DNA from: Anaerolineaceae bacterium UBA5365 | Lineage (GTDB): Bacteria > Chloroflexota > Anaerolineae > Anaerolineales > Anaerolineaceae | DNA length: 8,773 bases | Assembly: GCA_002407905.1 (NCBI GenBank) | Contig: DHPL01000028.1 | Coordinates: 9,388 to 18,160 of the forward strand | Direction: 5' to 3' | Part shown: piece by piece, positions 1-5,968 of the stretch | How positions within the stretch are numbered: position 1 is the first letter of the stretch | How the letters are laid out: each line of letters opens with the position of its first letter | Notes under the pieces: generated by a model | Seen by the model: the letters and a program-made list of their open reading frames with translations, nothing else | The model's database searches: none | What the model was told of the DNA's origin: nothing | Position numbers and translations under genes: made by a program

Positions 1-1406
1 GCGCTGTAGCCGCGGTCCCGGGCATCGCGCAAAATCCGGCGCAGCATGCGTGTATCGGTGGTGGAGATGCGGTTGTGCCGGTCCAGGTTGAGCTGGGTGA
101 GGCAGGAGACGTAAATGCGAAAACTGTTTTCAGGCTTGATGTCTGCCAATAGCTCCGGGTTCAGCCCATGGATGCCTTCCAGGATGATCATCTCCCCCTT
201 GCGCAATTGCACGGTTTCGCCGTCCACGCTGCGCCCGGTGATGAAGTCGTACCGCGGCAGGCGTACTTCCTTGCCCGCCAATAGGGCCTGAACATCGTGG
301 TTAAGCCGCACCAGGTTCATGGCATGCAGGGATTCATAATCCTTGCTTCCATCCGGCAGAAGCGGTGTACGCTCGCGGTCAACAAAGAAGTTATCCATCT
401 CCAGGGCAAAGGGGGTGATCCCGCGGGCCAGCATTTGGATGGAAAGGCGTTTGGAGGTGGTGGTTTTGCCGCTGGAGGATGGGCCCGCGATCAGGATCAC
501 ACCCACATCCTTGCGCCGGTCCTGGATCATCTGGGCCATCGAGGAGATCTGCATCTCGTGCAATGCCTCGGAGACCAGGATCACCTCATCGGCATGGCCT
601 TCCTGGATTGCGTCGTTGAGCGCCCCAACGGAAGGGATGCCAAGTTTCTGCAGCCAGGTGCCGTACTCCCGGAATGTACGCAGCAAATTGGGGTAACGCT
701 CCATTTTGCTCAGCCGGTCGGTGGCTGCCCGACGCGGGAAGCGCAGGATGAACGAGGCATCGCCCAGCCATTGCAGGGCGAAAGTACGCAGGTAGCCCGC
801 GGAGGGCACCATGTAGCCGTGATGGTAGTCCCGGGTTTTTAAGGCCCGGTAGAGCACCAGTTCCGGACGTTTGCGATACTTGAGCAGGCGCACCTTGTCT
901 TCCTCGCCCAGGGCCTTAAAGTGCGCCACCGCTTCATCCAGCGGCACCGTTTCACGAACGAAGGGCAGGTCCTCATTAACCAGGCTGCGCATGCGTTTTT
1001 CCAGGCGGCGCAAGTCGTCCTCGGTGAAATCTGGTTTGCCGTCCACCTGGCAGAAGTATCCGCCCGAGGATACCGAGTGGTCGATGGTCACAAAAGCCTC
1101 AGGAAAGAGGTCCCGAAAGGCCACTTCCAGGAGGAAGATCAGTGAACGCCGGTAGATCCGCGCGCCATCCTCTTCCTGCATCGTGAGCGGGCGGAAACTT
1201 GCGTCGCGCTTCACTGGAAAGGTGAGCTCCCTCAGCTGACCGTCCAGAATTCCGCCGACGATCAAAGGCATGCCAGGTTCATGCAATACCTGGACAAAAT
1301 CCTTAAGCGGAGCGCCGCGCTGGCCGGTGATCACCCTGCCGTCCGGCAGGGTGAGTTCAAGGTCCTGGCGGGGCTGGTCATTGAGGTAAAACTTTTTTTC
1401 AGTCAT
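1..1406 (-). CDS. Nucleoside (uridine-type) kinase with ThrRS-like N-terminal domains, 3' end cut by window edge
   Basis: Probable cytoplasmic P-loop kinase of the uridine kinase/phosphoribulokinase superfamily, expected to phosphorylate a nucleoside with NTP. 468 complete codons are visible from the ATG at 1406; relatives run to about 550 residues, so the C-terminus is missing. Domain order seen: a TGS-like domain (about residues 16-75, LTLPDGR near 18-24), a region like the second additional domain of threonyl/alanyl-tRNA synthetases (about 85-225, around DHSVSSGGYF at 109-118), then the kinase domain with Walker A GPSSSGKT at 308-315, a MDNFF motif soon after and LEGIHGLN further on. Only one His of the synthetase HxxxH metal motif is present (H110), so tRNA editing is unlikely; this is my inference. 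The gene begins 49 bp after the SRAP stop and may be cotranscribed with it. No good Shine-Dalgarno sequence precedes the ATG. Family call is firm; the exact substrate is unknown. Confidence 0.88.
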   Translation of the reverse strand, partial: MTEKKFYLNDQPRQDLELTLPDGRVITGQRGAPLKDFVQVLHEPGMPLIVGGILDGQLRELTFPVKRDASFRPLTMQEEDGARIYRRSLIFLLEVAFRDLFPEAFVTIDHSVSSGGYFCQVDGKPDFTEDDLRRLEKRMRSLVNEDLPFVRETVPLDEAVAHFKALGEEDKVRLLKYRKRPELVLYRALKTRDYHHGYMVPSAGYLRTFALQWLGDASFILRFPRRAATDRLSKMERYPNLLRTFREYGTWLQKLGIPSVGALNDAIQEGHADEVILVSEALHEMQISSMAQMIQDRRKDVGVILIAGPSSSGKTTTSKRLSIQMLARGITPFALEMDNFFVDRERTPLLPDGSKDYESLHAMNLVRLNHDVQALLAGKEVRLPRYDFITGRSVDGETVQLRKGEMIILEGIHGLNPELLADIKPENSFRIYVSCLTQLNLDRHNRISTTDTRMLRRILRDARDRGYS

Positions 1407-1455
1407 TGGTTTAATCCGTTTTCTTTTATTTTGCCTTGGGGCAATCATTTATTTC

Positions 1456-2151
1456 TTATTCATCCGCAGGAAAGAGCGTTTCACTTTTGCGGATCAGGCT
1501 GGGTTCGTCTTCAGCCGGCCGGTTCACCTGATTGCTCACCTCCCAGGCTTGCATCTCCTCGGCCGGGTAGGGCCGCAGGAGGGCTTGCAAGGCCGCCGGG
1601 TCTGTCTCGAGCAGCCAGTCCCATAGTTTATCGCCGCTGAGCATCACCGGCATGCGCTCGTGGTACTGGCCCACCAGGCTGTTGGCCTGGGTGGTGAGGA
1701 TGGTTGCGGTCAAAAGGGGCGCCTGGTCCCTGGGGCCTTCCCTGGGCTGCCAGCTTTCCCACAGACCGGCAAAGGCAAAAGGAGCACCGCCCCTGAGGGT
1801 GAAATAGTAAGGGCGTTTGGCCCGGCCGCTTAATTTATCCCACTCATAAAAGCCGTCCGCCAAAATCAGGCAGCGGCGCTGCTTAAAAGCCTGGCGAAAA
1901 GAAGGCTTTTCCTGGGCGGTCTCAGAGCGGGCATTGATCATCTTATAGCCAATACTGGCCTCTTTAGCCCAGGATGGCACCAGGCCCCAGCGCAGCATCA
2001 CTACATTCCGCAACTTTGGGTCCGTAACACAGGGGATGGGCTGGCTGGGGGCAATGTTGTAGCGCCGGCGCCAGTCTGCGGGCATTTGCCCGAGCTGCAG
2101 CGCCATCTGGATGCCCTCGGCATCCATCGCCATGGTAAAACGACCGCACAT
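1456..2151 (-). CDS. SRAP-domain abasic-site processing protein (YedK/HMCES family)
   Basis: Family members covalently trap abasic sites in single-stranded DNA through a thiazolidine link to an N-terminal cysteine exposed after Met removal, protecting the lesion during replication. The ATG at 2151 is chosen because it gives MCGRF, which puts the catalytic Cys at position 2. An upstream in-frame start at 2205 would bury that Cys and inactivate the enzyme. The other family active-site residues are present: N73 in NARSET, E103 in GFYEW and H164 in HERMP. The product is 231 aa, full length for the family (about 220-240). There is no ribosome binding site before the ATG, but a perfect TATAAT lies six bases upstream, so translation is probably from a leaderless mRNA. 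It is divergent from rplY and upstream of the nucleoside kinase. I see no obvious LexA-type operator. Confidence 0.95.
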   Translation of the reverse strand: MCGRFTMAMDAEGIQMALQLGQMPADWRRRYNIAPSQPIPCVTDPKLRNVVMLRWGLVPSWAKEASIGYKMINARSETAQEKPSFRQAFKQRRCLILADGFYEWDKLSGRAKRPYYFTLRGGAPFAFAGLWESWQPREGPRDQAPLLTATILTTQANSLVGQYHERMPVMLSGDKLWDWLLETDPAALQALLRPYPAEEMQAWEVSNQVNRPAEDEPSLIRKSETLFPADE

Positions 2152-2157
2152 GCTTCG

Positions 2158-2163
2158 ATTATA
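2158..2163 (-). promoter_or_regulatory. -10 box of the SRAP gene, predicted leaderless start
   Basis: The minus strand reads TATAAT here, an exact consensus -10, followed by six bases and then the SRAP ATG at 2151. With the usual seven-step distance from the last T of the hexamer, transcription would begin at the A of the start codon. No convincing -35 hexamer is visible at 16-18 bp spacing. Lack of a Shine-Dalgarno sequence fits a leaderless message. Prediction from sequence only. Confidence 0.6.
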
Positions 2164-2230
2164 AGGGAACTTGACTTTAGCCGCCTCTTTCGCAAGGTCC
2201 ATCAAACGCAGGTAGATTTTGAGTAATTAG

Positions 2231-2239
2231 TGGTATCAT
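2231..2239 (+). promoter_or_regulatory. Extended -10 promoter for rplY
   Basis: TGGTATCAT matches the extended -10 pattern TGnTATAAT at eight of nine positions, with the N free. No good -35 is present at standard spacing, which extended -10 promoters tolerate. The predicted transcription start is near 2246, giving an rplY leader of about 79 nt. The spacer between SRAP and rplY (2152-2324) is the longest non-coding stretch in the window and holds this promoter, the SRAP promoter and the rplY leader. Confidence 0.5.
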
Positions 2240-2249
2240 ATTCAGTCGC

Positions 2250-2300
2250 GCCGGGAATCAGTCCGGCAGCTTAACGGGTGAAGGCAGCCCCAGGCGGGGT
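2250..2300 (+). promoter_or_regulatory. Structured rplY leader with two short hairpins
   Basis: Two inverted repeats lie in the predicted 5' leader. The first pairs GCCGG (2250-2254) with CCGGC (2263-2267). The second pairs CCCC (2288-2291) with GGGG (2296-2299), with a flanking G-U. An alternative long-range pairing of GCGCC (2248-2252) with GGCGC (near 2305-2309) would compete with the first stem. This could be a regulatory leader, for instance for feedback by L25, but it matches no riboswitch class I recognise and may be incidental in G+C-rich DNA. Confidence 0.25.
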
Positions 2301-2324
2301 TGGAGGCGCCCAAAAGGAAACCTA

Positions 2325-2987
2325 ATGGCACATGACAGAGTAACTATCAAAGCTGAAAAGCGCAAAATTGTGGGCAAACAGGTCAAAGCCCTGCGCCGCG
2401 AAGGCAAACTTCCGGCCGTCATCTATGGCCGCCACATCTCCAAACCGGTGGCGATCCAGATGGACGCCCACAGCACCTCATTGCAACTGGCCAAACTGAC
2501 TGGTTCCAGCCTGATCGTGCTGGATGTAGACGGGGAAAAACACAATGTGATCGTGCGTGAGCGCGTAAAGGACGTGATCTACGGCCGGCTGATCCACGTG
2601 GACTTCTTGGCCGTATCCATGCGCGAAAAGCTGCGCACCCAGGTTGGCATCACTCTCACCGGTGAGGCCCCCGTGCTCAAGCTCTTTGAATGCGTGGTCA
2701 ACCAGAACCTGCACAGCCTGGACATCGAATGCCTGCCCGCGGACATGCCCGAAGTCATCGAAGTTGACCTCAGCGGCATCGACGCCCTGGATTCCACCAT
2801 CAAGGTGGCCGATCTGAAGTTGGATGACGCCATCACCGTTCATGCCGATCCGGAAGACGTAATCGTCTCTGTTGGCATCGTCGCCGAGGAACCCGAACCT
2901 GTTGAGGGTGAAGAGGAATTGCCCGAGGGTGAGCGCATCGGCGAGGCTGAGGAAGAAGCCGAGCAAGAGGAAGAAAGCGAAGCCTAA
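2325..2987 (+). CDS. rplY: 50S ribosomal protein L25/general stress protein Ctc
   Basis: Binds 5S rRNA in the central protuberance of the large ribosomal subunit. The 220-aa protein is the long CTC/TL5 form. The N-terminal L25 beta-barrel (about 5-95) carries LRREGKLPAVIYG at 23-35 and IYGRLIHVDFLAV at 85-97. The C-terminal beta domain (about 98-186) follows. Residues 188-220 form a very acidic, glutamate-rich tail, as often seen in bacterial CTC proteins. The ATG at 2325 is supported by AAGGA at 2314-2318 with a 6-base spacer. The gene stands alone: it is divergent from SRAP, followed by a strong terminator, and not next to pth as in many Firmicutes. Identification is secure; the function of the acidic tail is not known. 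Confidence 0.96.
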   Translation: MAHDRVTIKAEKRKIVGKQVKALRREGKLPAVIYGRHISKPVAIQMDAHSTSLQLAKLTGSSLIVLDVDGEKHNVIVRERVKDVIYGRLIHVDFLAVSMREKLRTQVGITLTGEAPVLKLFECVVNQNLHSLDIECLPADMPEVIEVDLSGIDALDSTIKVADLKLDDAITVHADPEDVIVSVGIVAEEPEPVEGEEELPEGERIGEAEEEAEQEEESEA

Positions 2988-3009
2988 GCCTGAGCTGAGT
3001 GTAGTGGAT

Positions 3010-3040
3010 AAAACTGCCGCGTTTGCGGCAGTTTTGTTTT
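3010..3040 (+). terminator. Intrinsic terminator of rplY, probably bidirectional
   Basis: A perfect 11-bp stem (AAAACTGCCGC at 3010-3020 with GCGGCAGTTTT at 3025-3035) closes a GTTT loop and is followed by GTTTT. It starts 22 bp after the rplY stop. Because the stem ends in A/T pairs on both sides, it can also end transcription of the converging mnmA-to-Nudix operon, whose last stop is at 3074. Confidence 0.93.
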
Positions 3041-3073
3041 AATGTCGTATTCCCTGCAGAAACCTGCAAAGCC

Positions 3074-3685
3074 TCAGTTCGCTGGGGTTTTCAGAATCAG
3101 GTCCAGCAACTGGCTGGTCATGTAGGCGCTGGCCCCCCACAGCGTTTCACCGTCGTAGGGTTCGTAATAGAGTACCGGCCAAAGCCGGCCCTCGTGCTCG
3201 TGCTGGCGCATGCAATGATTGGCAGGGTTGGCCAGCCAATCCAGCGGAATGCTGAACACCCGCGAGACTTCGTCCAGGGAGATGGTAAAAGAATATGGCC
3301 AGGGAATAATGCCCGCTACCGGCGTCACGATAAAGCGCGAGATCAGGGTCATGGGCGGCAGTTCGCCGATCACCTGCACATCCTCAGGCCTTAAGCCCAC
3401 CTCTTCCCAGGCCTCGCGCAGGGCGGTTTGAACCAAATCCGTGTCCCCGGGGTCGCGCGCGCCTCCCGGAAAAGACACCTGGCCCTTATGCGTTTCAACG
3501 CGGTCGGTACGCCGGGTGAGCAGGAGGTTCCACCCTTTTTCGTCCTTAAACAGCGGCATGAGCACGGCAGCCTCGTGGGTAGCAGTCCAGCCTTCCGGCA
3601 CAAATGCGCCGTTCTGCAGCACAATGCCATCACGCCAATGTACCAGGCGGTTATCCAGGTCTTCGGGCAGTTCCAGAGCGCTCAT
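3074..3685 (-). CDS. Nudix hydrolase, CoA diphosphatase (NudL/NUDT7/Pcd1-like)
   Basis: Predicted to hydrolyse CoA or acyl-CoA to 3',5'-ADP and 4'-phosphopantetheine (Mg or Mn dependent, cytoplasmic). The 203-aa protein shows the CoA-subfamily signature LLTRR...GQVSFPGG at 54-75, directly followed by the Nudix box, which runs from G75 through R90-E91 and E94-E95 to G97-L98. An Asp (D81) replaces the first Glu of the general Nudix consensus with one extra residue before RE; as I recall, this variant is also found in NUDT7 and NudL, so it is not a defect. The start codon overlaps the trmI stop as ATGA, and a G-rich GAGGGGG Shine-Dalgarno precedes it, so translation is likely coupled. It is the last gene of the mnmA operon. 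Activity on other nucleotides cannot be excluded. Confidence 0.9.
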   Translation of the reverse strand: MSALELPEDLDNRLVHWRDGIVLQNGAFVPEGWTATHEAAVLMPLFKDEKGWNLLLTRRTDRVETHKGQVSFPGGARDPGDTDLVQTALREAWEEVGLRPEDVQVIGELPPMTLISRFIVTPVAGIIPWPYSFTISLDEVSRVFSIPLDWLANPANHCMRQHEHEGRLWPVLYYEPYDGETLWGASAYMTSQLLDLILKTPAN

Positions 3686-4536
3686 TCCCCCTCAGCCTCA
3701 CGATCTGCCTCCGGTTCACTATCCAAAACCGGCTCATCTTCCAGGGGAGAGTCCACCGGCCGGGCAAAGACCAGGTATCCCGTATGGGCGATCATCCGGT
3801 CTACCGGCCTGAAGTTCTTCCAATCGCTCTTCCAGTAGCGGATGAGGATCTCCAGCACCTCGATGAAGGCAAAATTGGCGCTTTTAAGCGCCTCCAGGGT
3901 CAGCACTACCTGATTGCTGGTAGGCAGCAGCAACCCCAGGTGAGCTCCTCCCTTCAGGCTGGCGCGCACCTGCCCCAGGTAATCGTATGGGTTGGGCAAG
4001 TCCAGGAAAAGCGCGTCCAAATTGCGCTCGGCGAACCCTTCCTCTGCATTACCAAGTCTGAAATTCACGCGGTGCGCCAGGCCCAGTTTATTCAGGTTGG
4101 CCTTGGCCACCTCCTGAGGGCCGGGGTTGCGTTCGTAGGAGTAAACCCGCCCGGTATCGCCCACCATGTAAGCCAGGGCTGTGGTCAGGCCGCCGCTGCC
4201 AGTGCCGCATTCCAGCACCCGGGTGCCCGGGCCGATGCCCAGCTTGACCAGAATGTAACCGATCTCCTTGGGGTACATGATCTGGGTTGTGCGTTTGGTC
4301 TGGCTGATCAGGTCCGCCAGGCCAGGTTTGAAAAGGTAGAAGGGGTTGCCCTGATGGCTTTGCAGGCGGCTGCCCCAGGGCTTGCCGATGATCTCATCGT
4401 GGCGGATCACCCCGCGATGCGTTTGCAGCACCCCGCCGGGAACCAGCGTAATCAGGTGGCTTTTGTGGCCGCTGCCCTGCAGCTGCGCCAGATCGCCAGC
4501 CCGTGCCAGGCCATCGTCCTCTACAGGCTCATCCAT
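3682..4536 (-). CDS. trmI: tRNA (adenine-58-N1)-methyltransferase, TrmI type
   Basis: SAM-dependent enzyme making m1A at position 58 in the T loop of tRNA. The 284-aa product has the small N-terminal domain (about 25-80, including GGVLQTHRG and HDEIIG at 34-51), then a linker with MYPKEIGYIL at 87-96 typical of the family, then the Rossmann methyltransferase domain. SAM motif I is VLECGTGSGGLT at 107-118, E135 is the likely ribose-binding acid, and the FLDLPNP segment at 177-183 supplies the catalytic Asp (D179). The last 22 or so residues are a low-complexity acidic tail absent from the T. thermophilus enzyme as I recall it. I choose the ATG at 4536, which overlaps the upstream gene by 8 bp with a weak AGGTG upstream. 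A TTG at 4560 would add eight residues and is less likely. It is translationally coupled to the Nudix gene. Confidence 0.92.
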   Translation of the reverse strand: MDEPVEDDGLARAGDLAQLQGSGHKSHLITLVPGGVLQTHRGVIRHDEIIGKPWGSRLQSHQGNPFYLFKPGLADLISQTKRTTQIMYPKEIGYILVKLGIGPGTRVLECGTGSGGLTTALAYMVGDTGRVYSYERNPGPQEVAKANLNKLGLAHRVNFRLGNAEEGFAERNLDALFLDLPNPYDYLGQVRASLKGGAHLGLLLPTSNQVVLTLEALKSANFAFIEVLEILIRYWKSDWKNFRPVDRMIAHTGYLVFARPVDSPLEDEPVLDSEPEADREAEGE

Positions 4537-4810
4537 GGGTTCTGGGCACCTGCGGCCCAATCAGGCTGAACCAATGCCCAACCATCAGCACAATAATGCC
4601 CATGATCAGGCCGCCGCCCAGATGCAACTGGCCGAGCATCAGCCATTCAAAACCCAGTCTGTGGGCTAGAAAGTGCCCGCCAAAAAAACCCAGCCAGGCC
4701 AGGGCAATGTAAAGCAAGAGGCGCCAAAAACCCCCATCGCGCCAGAGATGGAAAAGGGCCCCAAGCAATGTGGCTACGATGGCCCCAACAATGATTACAG
4801 ATGGATTCAT
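4529..4810 (-). CDS. Small three-helix membrane protein, unknown function
   Basis: I do not recognise this 93-aa protein. Hydrophobic stretches at about 4-20, 30-48 and 57-82 suggest three transmembrane segments. A short polar loop with HLWRDGG (21-27) follows the first, and GGHFLAHRLG (44-53) ends the second. There are several His and Gly residues but no known catalytic motif and no Cys. The ATG at 4810 is chosen because it overlaps the mnmA stop as ATGA and has AAGGA (4816-4820) five bases upstream; a longer frame to 4858 lacks these supports. The stop overlaps the trmI start by 8 bp. Its fixed place between two tRNA-modification genes with coupled translation argues it is a real gene, but the role is open. 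Confidence 0.8.
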   Translation of the reverse strand: MNPSVIIVGAIVATLLGALFHLWRDGGFWRLLLYIALAWLGFFGGHFLAHRLGFEWLMLGQLHLGGGLIMGIIVLMVGHWFSLIGPQVPRTHG

Positions 4811-5883
4811 GCAGTTCCTTGGTCCAAACCGGCCTTGATCTCCGCGCTCCCCAGGCAAAGATCTCCGCGATAAAGCACTAATAGCTGGCCGGCCGTGATG
4901 TCTCGTAATGGTTTTTCCAGCGTGGCAATCATATCACCGCTGGGCAAAATTTGGCAACGCGCCAACGCGGGCCGGGCACCGGAGCGAATTTTGACCTGCA
5001 CCGTTTCCTGCTCCTCCGGAGGATCCGCAACCAGCCAATTCACCGGCCCGGTAAGCACGGCGCCTTTGAGCAGCTGGCCTGCCCAGCCCACCACCAGGGT
5101 ATTGCTCTCTGCCCTTTTTTCAAGCACATAATAAGGCTCGGGGGCTACCAGGCCGATCCCCTTGCGCTGCCCAATGGTGTAGAGCGCCAGGCCGGCGTGC
5201 TGCCCCAGCAGCTTGCCGGAGCGGTCGGTGATCGGGCCGGCATTAAGCAAATTTGCGGCATGTTCGCGCAAAAAAGAAGCCTGGTCCTGTCCGGCTAAAA
5301 AGCAGAGATCCTCGCTTTCGACGGCCTTGCGGGTGGGCAGCCTGGCCTCCTGGGCCATTTGGCGCACCTGAACTTTATTTAACTCCGCCAGGGGCAGGCG
5401 CATGGCTTTCAAGGCCTCCTGCGGCAGGCCAGCCAGAAAATAGCTCTGGTCCTTGGCCTGATCCAGGGCTTTATACAGCCGCACCTGTCCATCACCTTCA
5501 CGTATAAGCCGGGCGTAATGGCCGGATGCGAGGTATTCCGCGCCATTCGCGCGGGCCATCTCCAGCAGGCGGCCCCATTTGATCAGGCGGTTGCAGCGCA
5601 CGCAAGGGTTGGGGGTGAGGTTCTGGGCCAGGGCATCCAGGTAGGCATCAACCACCTCGGCTCTGAAGCTTTTCCGCCAGTCAAAAACAAGCAGGGGTAT
5701 CTCCAGGACCTGGGCCACCGCCTCTGCCGCCAGCAGGCTGCTCGCCTGGCCAGGGGCCTCCCAGAGGCGCAAATGCACGCCTTCCACGGCATAGCCGGCC
5801 TCTTTCAGCAGGAGGGCAGCCACGCTGCTATCCACACCGCCGCTGAGGCCTATCCAGATTCTTGCTTTAACAGTCATAGGCAT
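4807..5883 (-). CDS. mnmA: tRNA-specific 2-thiouridylase MnmA
   Basis: Adds sulfur to U34 (s2U) of Lys, Glu and Gln tRNAs, using ATP to adenylate the base and a persulfide relayed from a cysteine desulfurase. The 358-aa product has the PP-loop SGGVDSS at 14-20, the tRNA/sulfur site NPCVRCN at 92-98 (C97 matching E. coli C102), ASGHYAR at 119-125, KDQSYFLAGL at 144-153 and the second catalytic Cys in DLCFLAG (C194). A GQRKGIG motif marks the central domain and a beta-barrel ends the protein. The Asp of the usual NPDxxC motif is Cys here (C94). The start at 5883 (MPMTVK) is placed by a TACAAT box six bases upstream; 5877 (MTVK) is the alternative. Neither has a Shine-Dalgarno. It is the first gene of the overlapping operon and diverges from the GNAT gene. 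Confidence 0.96.
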   Translation of the reverse strand: MPMTVKARIWIGLSGGVDSSVAALLLKEAGYAVEGVHLRLWEAPGQASSLLAAEAVAQVLEIPLLVFDWRKSFRAEVVDAYLDALAQNLTPNPCVRCNRLIKWGRLLEMARANGAEYLASGHYARLIREGDGQVRLYKALDQAKDQSYFLAGLPQEALKAMRLPLAELNKVQVRQMAQEARLPTRKAVESEDLCFLAGQDQASFLREHAANLLNAGPITDRSGKLLGQHAGLALYTIGQRKGIGLVAPEPYYVLEKRAESNTLVVGWAGQLLKGAVLTGPVNWLVADPPEEQETVQVKIRSGARPALARCQILPSGDMIATLEKPLRDITAGQLLVLYRGDLCLGSAEIKAGLDQGTA

Positions 5884-5889
5884 AAGCAA

Positions 5890-5895
5890 ATTGTA
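5890..5895 (-). promoter_or_regulatory. -10 box of mnmA operon, predicted leaderless start
   Basis: The minus strand reads TACAAT (five of six to consensus), then TTGCTT, then the ATG at 5883, so the expected transcription start is the A of the start codon. The arrangement is the same as at the SRAP gene. No good -35 is seen; an A-rich run lies about 20-25 bp upstream. The box belongs to a 14-base motif shared with the ppk2 promoter. Confidence 0.55.
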
Positions 5896-5916
5896 CCGTG
5901 AAGATTGTGTGTCTTT

Positions 5917-5946
5917 TTTAAACCGCCTTCCAACCGGGGCTAGAAT
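5917..5946 (+). promoter_or_regulatory. Promoter for the GNAT-tatD pair
   Basis: TTTAAA at 5917-5922 (four of six to TTGACA) and TAGAAT at 5941-5946 (five of six to TATAAT) are separated by 18 bp. Transcription would start near 5953, leaving a leader of about 16 nt that contains the GAGGA ribosome binding site at 5960-5964. It overlaps the region upstream of the divergent mnmA promoter. Confidence 0.5.
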
Positions 5947-5968
5947 ACAAGGAGGAAGTGAGGAAATA

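Noticed and set aside
297..842. Plus-strand open frame of 181 codons opposite the nucleoside kinase
   Set aside because: It covers the Walker A region of the kinase on the opposite strand; its product has no family resemblance, and the kinase frame explains the sequence.
1431..1444. Inverted repeat TTGCC/GGCAA between SRAP and the kinase
   Set aside because: It has a five-bp stem and no T tract on either strand, so it is neither a good terminator nor a clear operator.
2171..2176. TTGACT on the plus strand as a -35 box for rplY
   Set aside because: No -10-like sequence occurs at 16-19 bp downstream; the extended -10 at 2231-2239 is too far away (54 bp).
2478..2966. Minus-strand open frame opposite rplY
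   Set aside because: rplY has full L25 motifs, a ribosome binding site and a terminator; the antisense product looks like a complement of its codons.
3055..3068. Small hairpin TGCAG/CTGCA after the Nudix stop
   Set aside because: The stem is five bp with no T run; the strong 3010-3040 hairpin better explains termination of the operon.
3604..4569. Long plus-strand open frame (321 codons) opposite trmI
   Set aside because: It is opposite a gene with clear methyltransferase motifs, its translation shows no recognisable domain, and it is a common side effect of G+C-rich coding sequence.
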